A stretch of 15,879 nt of DNA from Aalborgiella sp031422495 (GTDB lineage: Bacteria; Pseudomonadota; Gammaproteobacteria; Burkholderiales; Burkholderiaceae_C), in assembly GCA_031422495.1 (NCBI GenBank), contig JANPLX010000209.1, positions 1 to 15,879 of the forward strand, in the 5' to 3' direction. A program made the position numbers and the translations under genes. The notes under the pieces are model-generated. The model made no database searches, was not told the DNA's origin, and was given only the letters and a program-made list of their open reading frames with translations. Within the stretch, counting starts at the first letter, position 1; the number at the start of each line of letters is the position of its first letter. Shown in pieces: positions 6,962 to 13,156 of this stretch.

Positions 6962-8341
6962 TCAAACAGCTTCCCAAGTTGTACCCGTTGGCGAATCTTT
7001 CAACACAATACCCTGCGCTAGCAAGTCATTGCGGATCGCATCTGCCAAGGCAAAATTTTTGGCTTTTTTCGCCTCAATACGATCAGCTATCCTATGCGCA
7101 ATCTGCGCACTGTCAAGTGCGTTTGCAGCACCAGATTGTAAAAATTTTGTCGGTTCGTTTTGCAACAGTCCCAAGCTACCACCCAGTGCTTTCAGAAGAC
7201 CGGACAGTTGCGCAGATTTGGTGATGTTGACCTGCGCGGCCAAGTCAAACAGCACCGCCACGGCTTCGGGTGTGCCGAAGTCTTCGTCCATCGCAGTCTT
7301 GAAGCGAGCTGCATACGAATCCGTCCAATCGATGGTGATTTCAGCAGGTTTGACTGAATCCAAAGCGGTGTAAAGGCGTTTTAACGAAGCTCTGGCGTCG
7401 TCCAAATGCACATCGCTGTAGTTCAAACCTGTGCGGTAATGCACACGCACCATGAAAAAGCGTACCGTTTCGGGGTCGTATTTGGCCAAAACTTCACGTA
7501 TCGTGAAGAAATTACCCAAGCTTTTGGACATTTTTTCGTTATCCACCCGAACAAATCCGTTGTGAATCCAGAAGTTGGCCAGCGGTTTGCCGTTGGCACC
7601 TTCGCTTTGCGCGATTTCATTTTCATGGTGCGGAAACTGCAAATCTGCACCGCCGCCGTGAATATCAAACGTTTCCCCCAACATGGCGCAACTCATGGCC
7701 GAGCACTCAATGTGCCAGCCCGGGCGTCCTACACCATACTCGCTGGCCCATTTGGCGTCTTCGGGTTCGGTCGGCTTGGCTGATTTCCACAATACGAAAT
7801 CTAAAGGGTCTTCTTTGTCTTCTAAAACAGCCACCCGCTCGCCCGCGCGCAGCTCGTCTACGGACTTGCCAGACAACTTGCCGTAACCTGGAAACTGGCG
7901 CACGGAGAAATTGACATCGCCGCTGGGCGCTTGGTAGGCCAATCCTTTTTGCTCTAGCTGCTTGATGATGCTGAGCATCTGCGGCACAAACTCGGTCGCT
8001 CGTGGCTCGTGGGTGGGTGCTTCGATTTGCAATGCGCCAATGTCTTGGTTCATGGCAACAATCATTTCATCCGTCAACGCACGGATGGTGATGCCCCGCT
8101 CTAAGGCGCGCTTGATGATTTTGTCATCGATATCCGTGATATTTCGCACATAAGTAACTTTGTAACCGCTGGTTTTGAGCCAGCGCTGCACCACATCAAA
8201 CGCCATCATCATGCGTGCATGGCCAATGTGGCAGAGGTCGTAAATCGTCATGCCGCACACGTACATTCGCACATGTCCGGGCTCTATCGGCGAAAAATCC
8301 TGCAAATCACGAGACATCGTGTTGTAAATGCGCAAACTCAT
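6962..8341 (-). CDS. cysS: Cysteinyl-tRNA synthetase
   Basis: CysRS, a class I synthetase, charges tRNA-Cys with cysteine. The 459 residues match the usual bacterial length. The catalytic domain carries CHIGHAR (the HIGH motif at 38-41), the family's TDIDDKII block (69-76) and KMSKS (270-274). The zinc site residues expected in the family are Cys29 (MYVCGMT), Cys213 (WHIECSAMS), His238 (FPHHENE) and the following Glu242. The C-terminal helical domain ends with the anticodon-binding KNFALADAIRNDL block. The ATG gives the standard MSLRIYNT opening, though no good Shine-Dalgarno is visible. It starts the minus-strand chain and is transcribed away from the TPR gene across a 106-bp divergent intergenic region that must hold its promoter. 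Confidence 0.97.
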   Translation of the reverse strand: MSLRIYNTMSRDLQDFSPIEPGHVRMYVCGMTIYDLCHIGHARMMMAFDVVQRWLKTSGYKVTYVRNITDIDDKIIKRALERGITIRALTDEMIVAMNQDIGALQIEAPTHEPRATEFVPQMLSIIKQLEQKGLAYQAPSGDVNFSVRQFPGYGKLSGKSVDELRAGERVAVLEDKEDPLDFVLWKSAKPTEPEDAKWASEYGVGRPGWHIECSAMSCAMLGETFDIHGGGADLQFPHHENEIAQSEGANGKPLANFWIHNGFVRVDNEKMSKSLGNFFTIREVLAKYDPETVRFFMVRVHYRTGLNYSDVHLDDARASLKRLYTALDSVKPAEITIDWTDSYAARFKTAMDEDFGTPEAVAVLFDLAAQVNITKSAQLSGLLKALGGSLGLLQNEPTKFLQSGAANALDSAQIAHRIADRIEAKKAKNFALADAIRNDLLAQGIVLKDSPTGTTWEAV

Positions 8342-8406
8342 GGCTTGATTCTAGTGAACAGTGATGGAGGGTTATATGTAACCGATGCAACGATAGTATC
8401 AGCGGG

Positions 8407-8412
8407 TACAAT
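8407..8412 (+). promoter_or_regulatory. Possible -10 box for the TPR/L,D-transpeptidase genes
   Basis: TACAAT, a 5 of 6 match to the -10 consensus, lies 35 bp before the TPR gene start in the divergent cysS/TPR intergenic region. No convincing -35 hexamer is visible at 16-18 bp, so this call is weak. It rests mainly on position. Confidence 0.3.
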
Positions 8413-8447
8413 TTGGGTTGCAGTTTAACAGCTAGAAAAGAACACCT

Positions 8448-9491
8448 ATGTCAAGCATCAGCTCATTTACACCTATCTCATTGTTGCGTTTGTTGCCCGT
8501 CACTTTTGCGCTCACCGCTGCCTTGTTTGCAGTGTCCGTTCATGCAAATGACGTTGACGATATCAATACCTTGCTCAAAGCGGGCAAGCAAGCGCAGGCC
8601 TTGACGAAAGTGGAGCAGGCTTTGGCCACCAAACCGCGCGACGCGCAGTTGCGCTTCCTTAAGGGTGTGATTCAGACCGAGCTGGGAAAACCGCAAGATG
8701 CGATCGGCACGTTCACTAGCCTGACGCAAGAATACCCCGAGCTACCTGAGCCTTACAACAACCTAGCCGTGCTGCATGCCAGCGGTGGTCAATTTGACAA
8801 AGCCCGCGCGGCACTTGAAATGGCGATTCGTACCAATCCGAGCTATTCAACAGCACACGAGAATTTAGGCGATATTTATGCCAACTTGGCCAGCCAAGCC
8901 TACAGCAAAGCCCTGCAACTGGGTGGCTCAACCAGCACCTTGCAACCCAAGCTGACCTTGATTCGTGAGTTGTTTGCACCAGGCGGCAAAGGCATCAACC
9001 CAGCCGCTGCTAAGCCGGTTGCTGCTACGCCAGCTGCTGCGCCTGCGCCTGTCGTTGTGGCGCCAGCTGCTGCGGCTGTGGTCGCGCCTGCTGTTAAGCC
9101 AGCTGCGAGCGCTGTGCCAGCAGCTCCGGCTGTGACTACAGCTGCCAACAATTCAGACAAAGATGTTGAACAAGCAGTGCAGGCATGGGCCAAAGCATGG
9201 TCGAGTAAAGACATGAATGGTTACTTGGGTGCGTATGCTAAAAACTTTACAACACCTAAAAACCAAGCACGCAGCGCTTGGGAAGAAGAGCGACGCGCAC
9301 GCATTGTTGGTAAATCTCGTATCAGCGTCAAAGTCAGCGATGTGGTAACCAAGACCAGTGGCAACACAGCCACGGTCAAGTTCCGTCAAACTTATGATGC
9401 AGACGCTCTACAAACCTCCAGCCGCAAAACTTTAGAACTTACCAAAGTTGGCGATCGTTGGTTGATTGCTAAAGAATCAACAGGCGGTTGA
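8448..9491 (+). CDS. Secreted TPR protein with Ala/Pro linker and C-terminal NTF2-like (Cds6/SnoaL-type) domain
   Basis: This 347-residue protein has a signal peptide (hydrophobic stretch about 11-30, cleavage likely after VHA at 33). Residues about 36-170 form roughly three to four tetratricopeptide repeats (AQALTKVEQALATKP, EPYNNLAVLHASGG, STAHENLGDIYANL). A long Ala/Pro/Val linker (about 185-230) follows. The last 110 residues (VQAWAKAWSSKDMNGYLGAY ... VGDRWLIAKE) look like the NTF2-like domain often attached to L,D-transpeptidases and called Cds6. TPRs hold protein partners, so a periplasmic scaffold or adaptor for cell-wall enzymes is plausible. The next gene, an L,D-transpeptidase with a similar C-terminal domain, starts 29 bp downstream, which strengthens that inference. 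No catalytic motif is seen. Confidence 0.85.
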   Translation: MSSISSFTPISLLRLLPVTFALTAALFAVSVHANDVDDINTLLKAGKQAQALTKVEQALATKPRDAQLRFLKGVIQTELGKPQDAIGTFTSLTQEYPELPEPYNNLAVLHASGGQFDKARAALEMAIRTNPSYSTAHENLGDIYANLASQAYSKALQLGGSTSTLQPKLTLIRELFAPGGKGINPAAAKPVAATPAAAPAPVVVAPAAAAVVAPAVKPAASAVPAAPAVTTAANNSDKDVEQAVQAWAKAWSSKDMNGYLGAYAKNFTTPKNQARSAWEEERRARIVGKSRISVKVSDVVTKTSGNTATVKFRQTYDADALQTSSRKTLELTKVGDRWLIAKESTGG

Positions 9492-9510
9492 TTTTTGGCG
9501 TTCATCGTGC

Positions 9511-9515
9511 GGAGG
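9511..9515 (+). promoter_or_regulatory. Ribosome binding site that fixes the L,D-transpeptidase start
   Basis: GGAGG lies 5 bases before TTG 9521 and 14 bases before ATG 9530. The spacing favours the TTG. The longer frame starting at TTG 9488, inside the previous stop codon, has no comparable site and would put charged residues in front of the signal peptide. Confidence 0.7.
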
Positions 9516-9520
9516 TTCCT

Positions 9521-10795
9521 TTGAACCGAATGAATAGTTGTTTCCGTCATCCTTTTGTCACTGCTTTATTTTGTACCATTTTTCTGTGCAGTGGCGTGCT
9601 TTTTGCGCCATTAGCAGTAGCACAAAGTAACAAAGCTTCAATCTTAAATAGCGGGAAAAACAAAAACATTGCACAGCGCAAAGTAGATTTGCAAGCCGAA
9701 GCCAAGTTGCTGCGCATTTACCAGCTCATTGGTCAAGGCCAAAACCGCCAAGCTTTGCTTGAATCTGAACAGCTTCTCAAGATTCAACCTAATTTCCAAC
9801 TAGCGCAATTGGTACACGGCGACTTGCTCAGCAGCTTCGTGCGCCCAGTGAATGGTCTTGGCGATATGCCTAAATCATCTGCTTCAACCGCCGCGCTGAA
9901 TGAATTACGTGAAGAGTCCATAATGCGTCTCAAAGCACTGCGTGAAAAACCGCCAGCGAACAGCATACCGTCACAATTTTTAGCACTCTCCGAGCGTAAC
10001 AAACATGCCATTGCGATAGATGCATCGCGGTCACGTTTGTATTTATTTGAAAACACCAGCAGTGGTGTCAAACTTGTTTCCGACTACTACATCTCGGTCG
10101 GCAAATTTGGGGTTGAAAAATCGCTGGAAGGTGATCAACGCACACCGCTTGGCGTTTATTACATTACCGGCAGTTTGAACCCCAATTCGCTCGTCGATTT
10201 TTATGGCGTGGGTGCATTACCCATTAATTATCCCAATCCACTTGATTTGAAACGCGGAAAAACAGGTAGCGGTATTTGGCTGCACGGCACGCCGTCAGAA
10301 CAATTTTCACGTGCACCGAAAGCGTCCGACGGTTGTGTGGTTTTAGCCAACCCGGACCTCAATCGTATATTGACCAGTGTCAAATCAAGAACCACGCCCG
10401 TGGTGATTGCAGAGCGTTTGAATTGGGTTCCTAAAACAAGTTTGGACAGTGAAAAATCCAACTTTACACAAATATTGATGTCATGGCGTGCCACAAAAGT
10501 ACAGGCGGATGCGGTCAAACTCATGGCGTTTTACACACAAGATTTTTCGAACTATGGCAAGAATTTGGCACAATACACTGCATTGCAAACTGTCGAATTA
10601 AGCAAACTGAAGGGCCGCGATATTGCTTTAACCAACCTTTCCTTGATGCGATGGAACGATCAAAATGACACCATGGTAGTGACCTTTGATGAAGTCATCG
10701 CTGGTAGCATGAGAGGCGTTACTAAACGACAATACTGGATTCGCGATGGCAAAGACAGTAAAAATTGGAAGATATTTTTTGAAGGTGTTATTTAA
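9521..10795 (+). CDS. L,D-transpeptidase (YkuD/ErfK type) with C-terminal NTF2-like domain
   Basis: L,D-transpeptidases use an active-site cysteine to form 3-3 crosslinks in peptidoglycan or to attach proteins to it, in the periplasm. With the TTG start the protein has 424 residues. A signal peptide (hydrophobic about 11-30) is cleaved probably after AVA at 34. A short helical TPR-like region (about 55-105) follows, then a YkuD domain (about 160-300) with RTPLGVYYITG, IWLHGTP (His255) and SDGCVVL (Cys272). The family usually has SHGC; here the second motif reads SDGC, a known variant. The last 110 residues resemble the NTF2-like domain of the preceding TPR protein. It is probably co-transcribed with that gene (29-bp gap), and the exported cyclophilin follows 1 bp after its stop. 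Which of the several transpeptidase reactions it performs cannot be told. Confidence 0.9.
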   Translation: MNRMNSCFRHPFVTALFCTIFLCSGVLFAPLAVAQSNKASILNSGKNKNIAQRKVDLQAEAKLLRIYQLIGQGQNRQALLESEQLLKIQPNFQLAQLVHGDLLSSFVRPVNGLGDMPKSSASTAALNELREESIMRLKALREKPPANSIPSQFLALSERNKHAIAIDASRSRLYLFENTSSGVKLVSDYYISVGKFGVEKSLEGDQRTPLGVYYITGSLNPNSLVDFYGVGALPINYPNPLDLKRGKTGSGIWLHGTPSEQFSRAPKASDGCVVLANPDLNRILTSVKSRTTPVVIAERLNWVPKTSLDSEKSNFTQILMSWRATKVQADAVKLMAFYTQDFSNYGKNLAQYTALQTVELSKLKGRDIALTNLSLMRWNDQNDTMVVTFDEVIAGSMRGVTKRQYWIRDGKDSKNWKIFFEGVI

Positions 10796-10796
10796 A

Positions 10797-11516
10797 ATGC
10801 ATAAATTAATCCGCAAGCTTAACGCAATATTGAATTTCAAATATTTTGCTATTATTTATATAGCTGTTCAGGCAATAATTACGCCGACTACAGCAATATC
10901 TCAGACAAAATATGAGACTAATCCCAAGGTGCAATTCAACACCACAGCGGGTAACTTTGTGGTTGAACTGCATCCTGACAAAGCGCCAAAAACTGTGGCA
11001 AACTTTTTGCAATATGTCAAAGACAAGCACTACGATGGCACAGTTTTTCACCGTGTGATTGACAACTTCATGGTGCAAGGTGGCGGTTTTGATGCCAGCT
11101 ATACAGAAAAGAAAACCCGCGCTCCGGTTGAGCATGAGGGACAAGCAGCCTTGTCCAAAGGTGGCATGAAAAACGTGATAGGTACGTTGGCTATGGCGCG
11201 TACTGGTGACCCGCAATCTGCCACAGCGCAGTTCTTCATCAACGTCAAAGACAACGCGTTTTTAGACCCTACCGTGATTCCACCCGGCGACCCAGTGCCT
11301 TCATTTGAATACCAAGGCCGCACCTACAAAGACACGCCGCGCGCCAATTTGGTGAATGCGCCTCAACTGTTTGGTTACACCGTGTTTGGCAAAGTTGTGA
11401 GCGGCATGGACGTGGTGACTAAAATCAAAGGTATGCCAACTGGTGCAGGCGGTCCCTTCCCAACCGATGTACCGAAAACGGCCATCACGGTGACCTCAGC
11501 AGTTATCGTTAAATAA
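10797..11516 (+). CDS. ppiA: Exported peptidyl-prolyl cis-trans isomerase (cyclophilin) whose signal peptide is repeat-encoded
   Basis: Cyclophilins speed proline isomerisation during protein folding. From ATG 10797 the protein has 239 residues: a basic start (MHKLIRKLN), a hydrophobic stretch (about 16-28) ending near TTAIS, and then a cyclophilin domain. That domain has FHRVI (catalytic Arg86), FMVQGGGF, AMARTGDPQSATAQFFINV and FGYTVFGKVV. An insert of about 25 residues rich in Pro (PTVIPPGDPVPSFEYQGR) between FLD and FGYTVFG is absent from the next gene. Residues 18-34, the signal core, are encoded exactly by repeat copy C. An upstream in-frame ATG at 10746 lies inside the L,D-transpeptidase gene and would spoil the signal peptide, so I reject it. 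GAAGG lies about 11 bases before the chosen start. Periplasmic location follows from the signal; the symbol is by analogy with E. coli. Confidence 0.88.
   Translation: MHKLIRKLNAILNFKYFAIIYIAVQAIITPTTAISQTKYETNPKVQFNTTAGNFVVELHPDKAPKTVANFLQYVKDKHYDGTVFHRVIDNFMVQGGGFDASYTEKKTRAPVEHEGQAALSKGGMKNVIGTLAMARTGDPQSATAQFFINVKDNAFLDPTVIPPGDPVPSFEYQGRTYKDTPRANLVNAPQLFGYTVFGKVVSGMDVVTKIKGMPTGAGGPFPTDVPKTAITVTSAVIVK
10848..10898 (+). repeat. Dispersed 51-bp repeat, copy C (inside the exported cyclophilin gene)
   Basis: This copy aligns without gaps to copies A, B and D (36 of 51 positions identical to B) and keeps the AATAATTACGCCG block. It starts and ends on codon boundaries and encodes residues 18-34, AIIYIAVQAIITPTTAI. 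Its arms GCTGT (10863-10867) and ACAGC (10890-10894) pair, as the arms GCTAT/ATAGC do in copy B. Both partners have changed together. Confidence 0.8.
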
Positions 11517-11561
11517 ATTTCCACTTTCCACTTCTTTTATTACTTTTATTGAAAGCAAACC

Positions 11562-12068
11562 ATGAGCAATCCACAAGTAGAACTCCACATCTCCGGCTAC
11601 GGCGTCATCACCTTAGAACTCGATGCTGTCAAGGCACCAAAATCTACCGCTAATTTTTTGAGCTATGTAAACAGCGGCCATTACAACAACACCGTGTTTC
11701 ACCGCGTGATTCCTGGCTTTATGGTGCAAGGCGGCGGCTTTGAGCCGGGCATGACGCAAAAGTCATGCGGCGCAGCGATTGATAACGAGGCCACCAACGG
11801 TCTCAAAAACGCCAACTACACCGTCGCCATGGCGCGCACGGGGGACCCACACTCTGCAACGGCGCAGTTCTTTATCAATGTGGCTGATAACGGCTTTTTG
11901 AACCACACATCACCGTCAGGATCGGGCTGGGGCTATGCCGTGTTTGGCAAAGTCGTAGCAGGTAACGACGTGGTCGACAAAATCAAAGCCGTCAAAACAG
12001 GCAAAAAAGGCTTTCATGACGACGTGCCAAAAGACGATGTTGTGATTGCAAAAGCCATCGCGCTTTAG
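11562..12068 (+). CDS. ppiB: Cytoplasmic peptidyl-prolyl cis-trans isomerase (cyclophilin B type)
   Basis: This 168-residue protein is a single cyclophilin domain without a signal peptide. It shows NTVFHRVIPGFMVQGGGFEPG (catalytic Arg in FHRV), AMARTGDPHSATAQFFINVADN and GWGYAVFGKVV, with the length of E. coli PpiB (164). It catalyses proline isomerisation in the cytoplasm. It lies 45 bp after the exported cyclophilin, so the pair looks like an old tandem duplication in which one copy gained an export signal. A GAAAG sequence about 8 bases before the ATG may serve as a weak ribosome binding site. LpxH follows 30 bp downstream. Confidence 0.95.
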   Translation: MSNPQVELHISGYGVITLELDAVKAPKSTANFLSYVNSGHYNNTVFHRVIPGFMVQGGGFEPGMTQKSCGAAIDNEATNGLKNANYTVAMARTGDPHSATAQFFINVADNGFLNHTSPSGSGWGYAVFGKVVAGNDVVDKIKAVKTGKKGFHDDVPKDDVVIAKAIAL

Positions 12069-12098
12069 TGCGATCCTACCTTCCGTCACTTTAATTCA

Positions 12099-12893
12099 AT
12101 GATGCCTACCATGCCCAAATTTGCAAAGTTCCAAGCTTTGCAACATTGGCACACGGTTGACTTTATTTCTGACTTGCATCTGTGCGAGTCAGAGCCTGCC
12201 ACCTTTAATGCCTGGCAGCGCTACATGAGGGCTACGGCAGCTGATGCCGTTTTCATCCTTGGGGATTTGTTTGAAGTTTGGGTGGGTGACGACAGTGTGC
12301 GCGCTGATTTGTCTTCACAGTCAAGCGATTTGAACTTTGAAGAACGTTGCGCTTTGGTACTTCAAGCTGCTGGTAAGCGCTTAAACCTCTATTTCATGCA
12401 CGGGAATCGTGACTTTTTAATTGGTCCGCAAATGATGACTGCTTGCAACGCAGAGCTGCTGGCAGACCCAACCGTTTTGACGTTTAACAAACAACGCTTC
12501 TTGCTCACCCATGGCGACATGCTGTGTTTGGCGGATACCCAATACCTCGCTTTTCGCAACGTCGTTCGCCAGCCCGCTTGGCAGCAAGCGCAGTTAGCGA
12601 AACCACTGGTTGAGCGCCAAGCCATTGGCAGACAAATGCGAGCTGAAAGTCAAAAAAATCAGCAAAATTTACTTGAATATGCTGACGTCGATACCGCAGC
12701 AGCATTGGCTTGGCTACAAGCCTCGAACGCTAAAACCATGATTCACGGTCACACTCACAAGCCTGCCAATCACGACTTGGGGAACGGTTTTGAACGCTTT
12801 GTTATGACGGATTGGGACTTAAAAGCCAAGCCAGTCCGTGCTGAAGTGCTACAACTTTCTTCAACCGGCTTGCAACGCATCAAGCTCAACTAA
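12099..12893 (+). CDS. lpxH: UDP-2,3-diacylglucosamine diphosphatase
   Basis: LpxH cleaves UDP-2,3-diacylglucosamine to lipid X and UMP, a cytoplasmic membrane-surface step of lipid A synthesis. The 264 residues carry the calcineurin-like metal-binding blocks of the family: SDLHLCE (Asp25, His27), GDLFEVWVGDD (Asp56), HGNRDFLIG (Asn103), LLTHGDMLC (His138) and IHGHTHKPA (His216-220). The start could be ATG 12099, 12102 or 12111; none has a good Shine-Dalgarno and I keep the first. It follows ppiB by 30 bp and may be the last gene of the plus-strand run, because a new promoter and long leader follow. Its presence implies a Gram-negative outer membrane with lipid A. Confidence 0.95.
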   Translation: MMPTMPKFAKFQALQHWHTVDFISDLHLCESEPATFNAWQRYMRATAADAVFILGDLFEVWVGDDSVRADLSSQSSDLNFEERCALVLQAAGKRLNLYFMHGNRDFLIGPQMMTACNAELLADPTVLTFNKQRFLLTHGDMLCLADTQYLAFRNVVRQPAWQQAQLAKPLVERQAIGRQMRAESQKNQQNLLEYADVDTAAALAWLQASNAKTMIHGHTHKPANHDLGNGFERFVMTDWDLKAKPVRAEVLQLSSTGLQRIKLN

Positions 12894-12913
12894 TAGTTAA
12901 AAATAGCTTTTAA

Positions 12914-12942
12914 GGGACATGCCTAGTCATTTGTGCGATAAT
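12914..12942 (+). promoter_or_regulatory. Probable sigma-70 promoter of rhlE
   Basis: GGGACA (12914-12919, 4 of 6 to the -35 consensus), a 17-bp spacer and GATAAT (12937-12942, 5 of 6 to the -10 consensus) point to a start of transcription near 12949. This gives rhlE a leader of about 208 nt. It lies 20 bp after the lpxH stop. Confidence 0.55.
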
Positions 12943-12948
12943 CACCCT

Positions 12949-13156
12949 GTTGCGCACTCCAGTTGTACGCAACGCCAGCAGCCTGCTGGGGCTAAATCAC
13001 TCTGATAAATTTGTAGGTTTCAACCAAAAACCCACTTTTCTTTTTGTCAGAACTTTTTATCCAATTTTGCTTTTCATCTGCCTTTGACTGGTGCAACCCT
13101 ATGTGTGTTGCGACAGGCTGATACCCTAGCGCTCCGGACGAGCGCCTCTTAATAAC
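12949..13156 (+). promoter_or_regulatory. Structured 5' leader of rhlE
   Basis: No coding frame is supported in this 208-nt leader, but four stem-loops are visible: GTTGCG/CGCAAC (12949-12973), CCAGCA/TGCTGG (12975-12989), GCAAC/GTTGC (13093-13111) and GCGCTC/GAGCGC (13129-13145). The last ends 11 bases before the ATG, and no normal Shine-Dalgarno sequence is visible there. The first and third stems have interchangeable arms, so an alternative long-range fold is possible. Long leaders that control expression are known for some cold-induced RNA helicase genes; that this one does so is inference. Confidence 0.5.

Noticed and set aside
8900..9214. Minus-strand open frame rich in Ala/Gly/Thr
   Set aside because: It is the complement of the Ala/Pro linker of the TPR protein; the low complexity explains the open frame.
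10746..10796. Earlier in-frame ATG for the exported cyclophilin
   Set aside because: It lies within the L,D-transpeptidase coding region and would place a charged extension ahead of the signal peptide; ATG 10797 directly after the stop fits better.
12891..12922. AT-rich TAATAGTTAAAAATAGC stretch after lpxH that looks like a fifth copy of the 51-bp repeat
   Set aside because: Only short AT-rich words match. The central AATAAATACGCCG block is absent and no ungapped alignment over 51 bp is possible.
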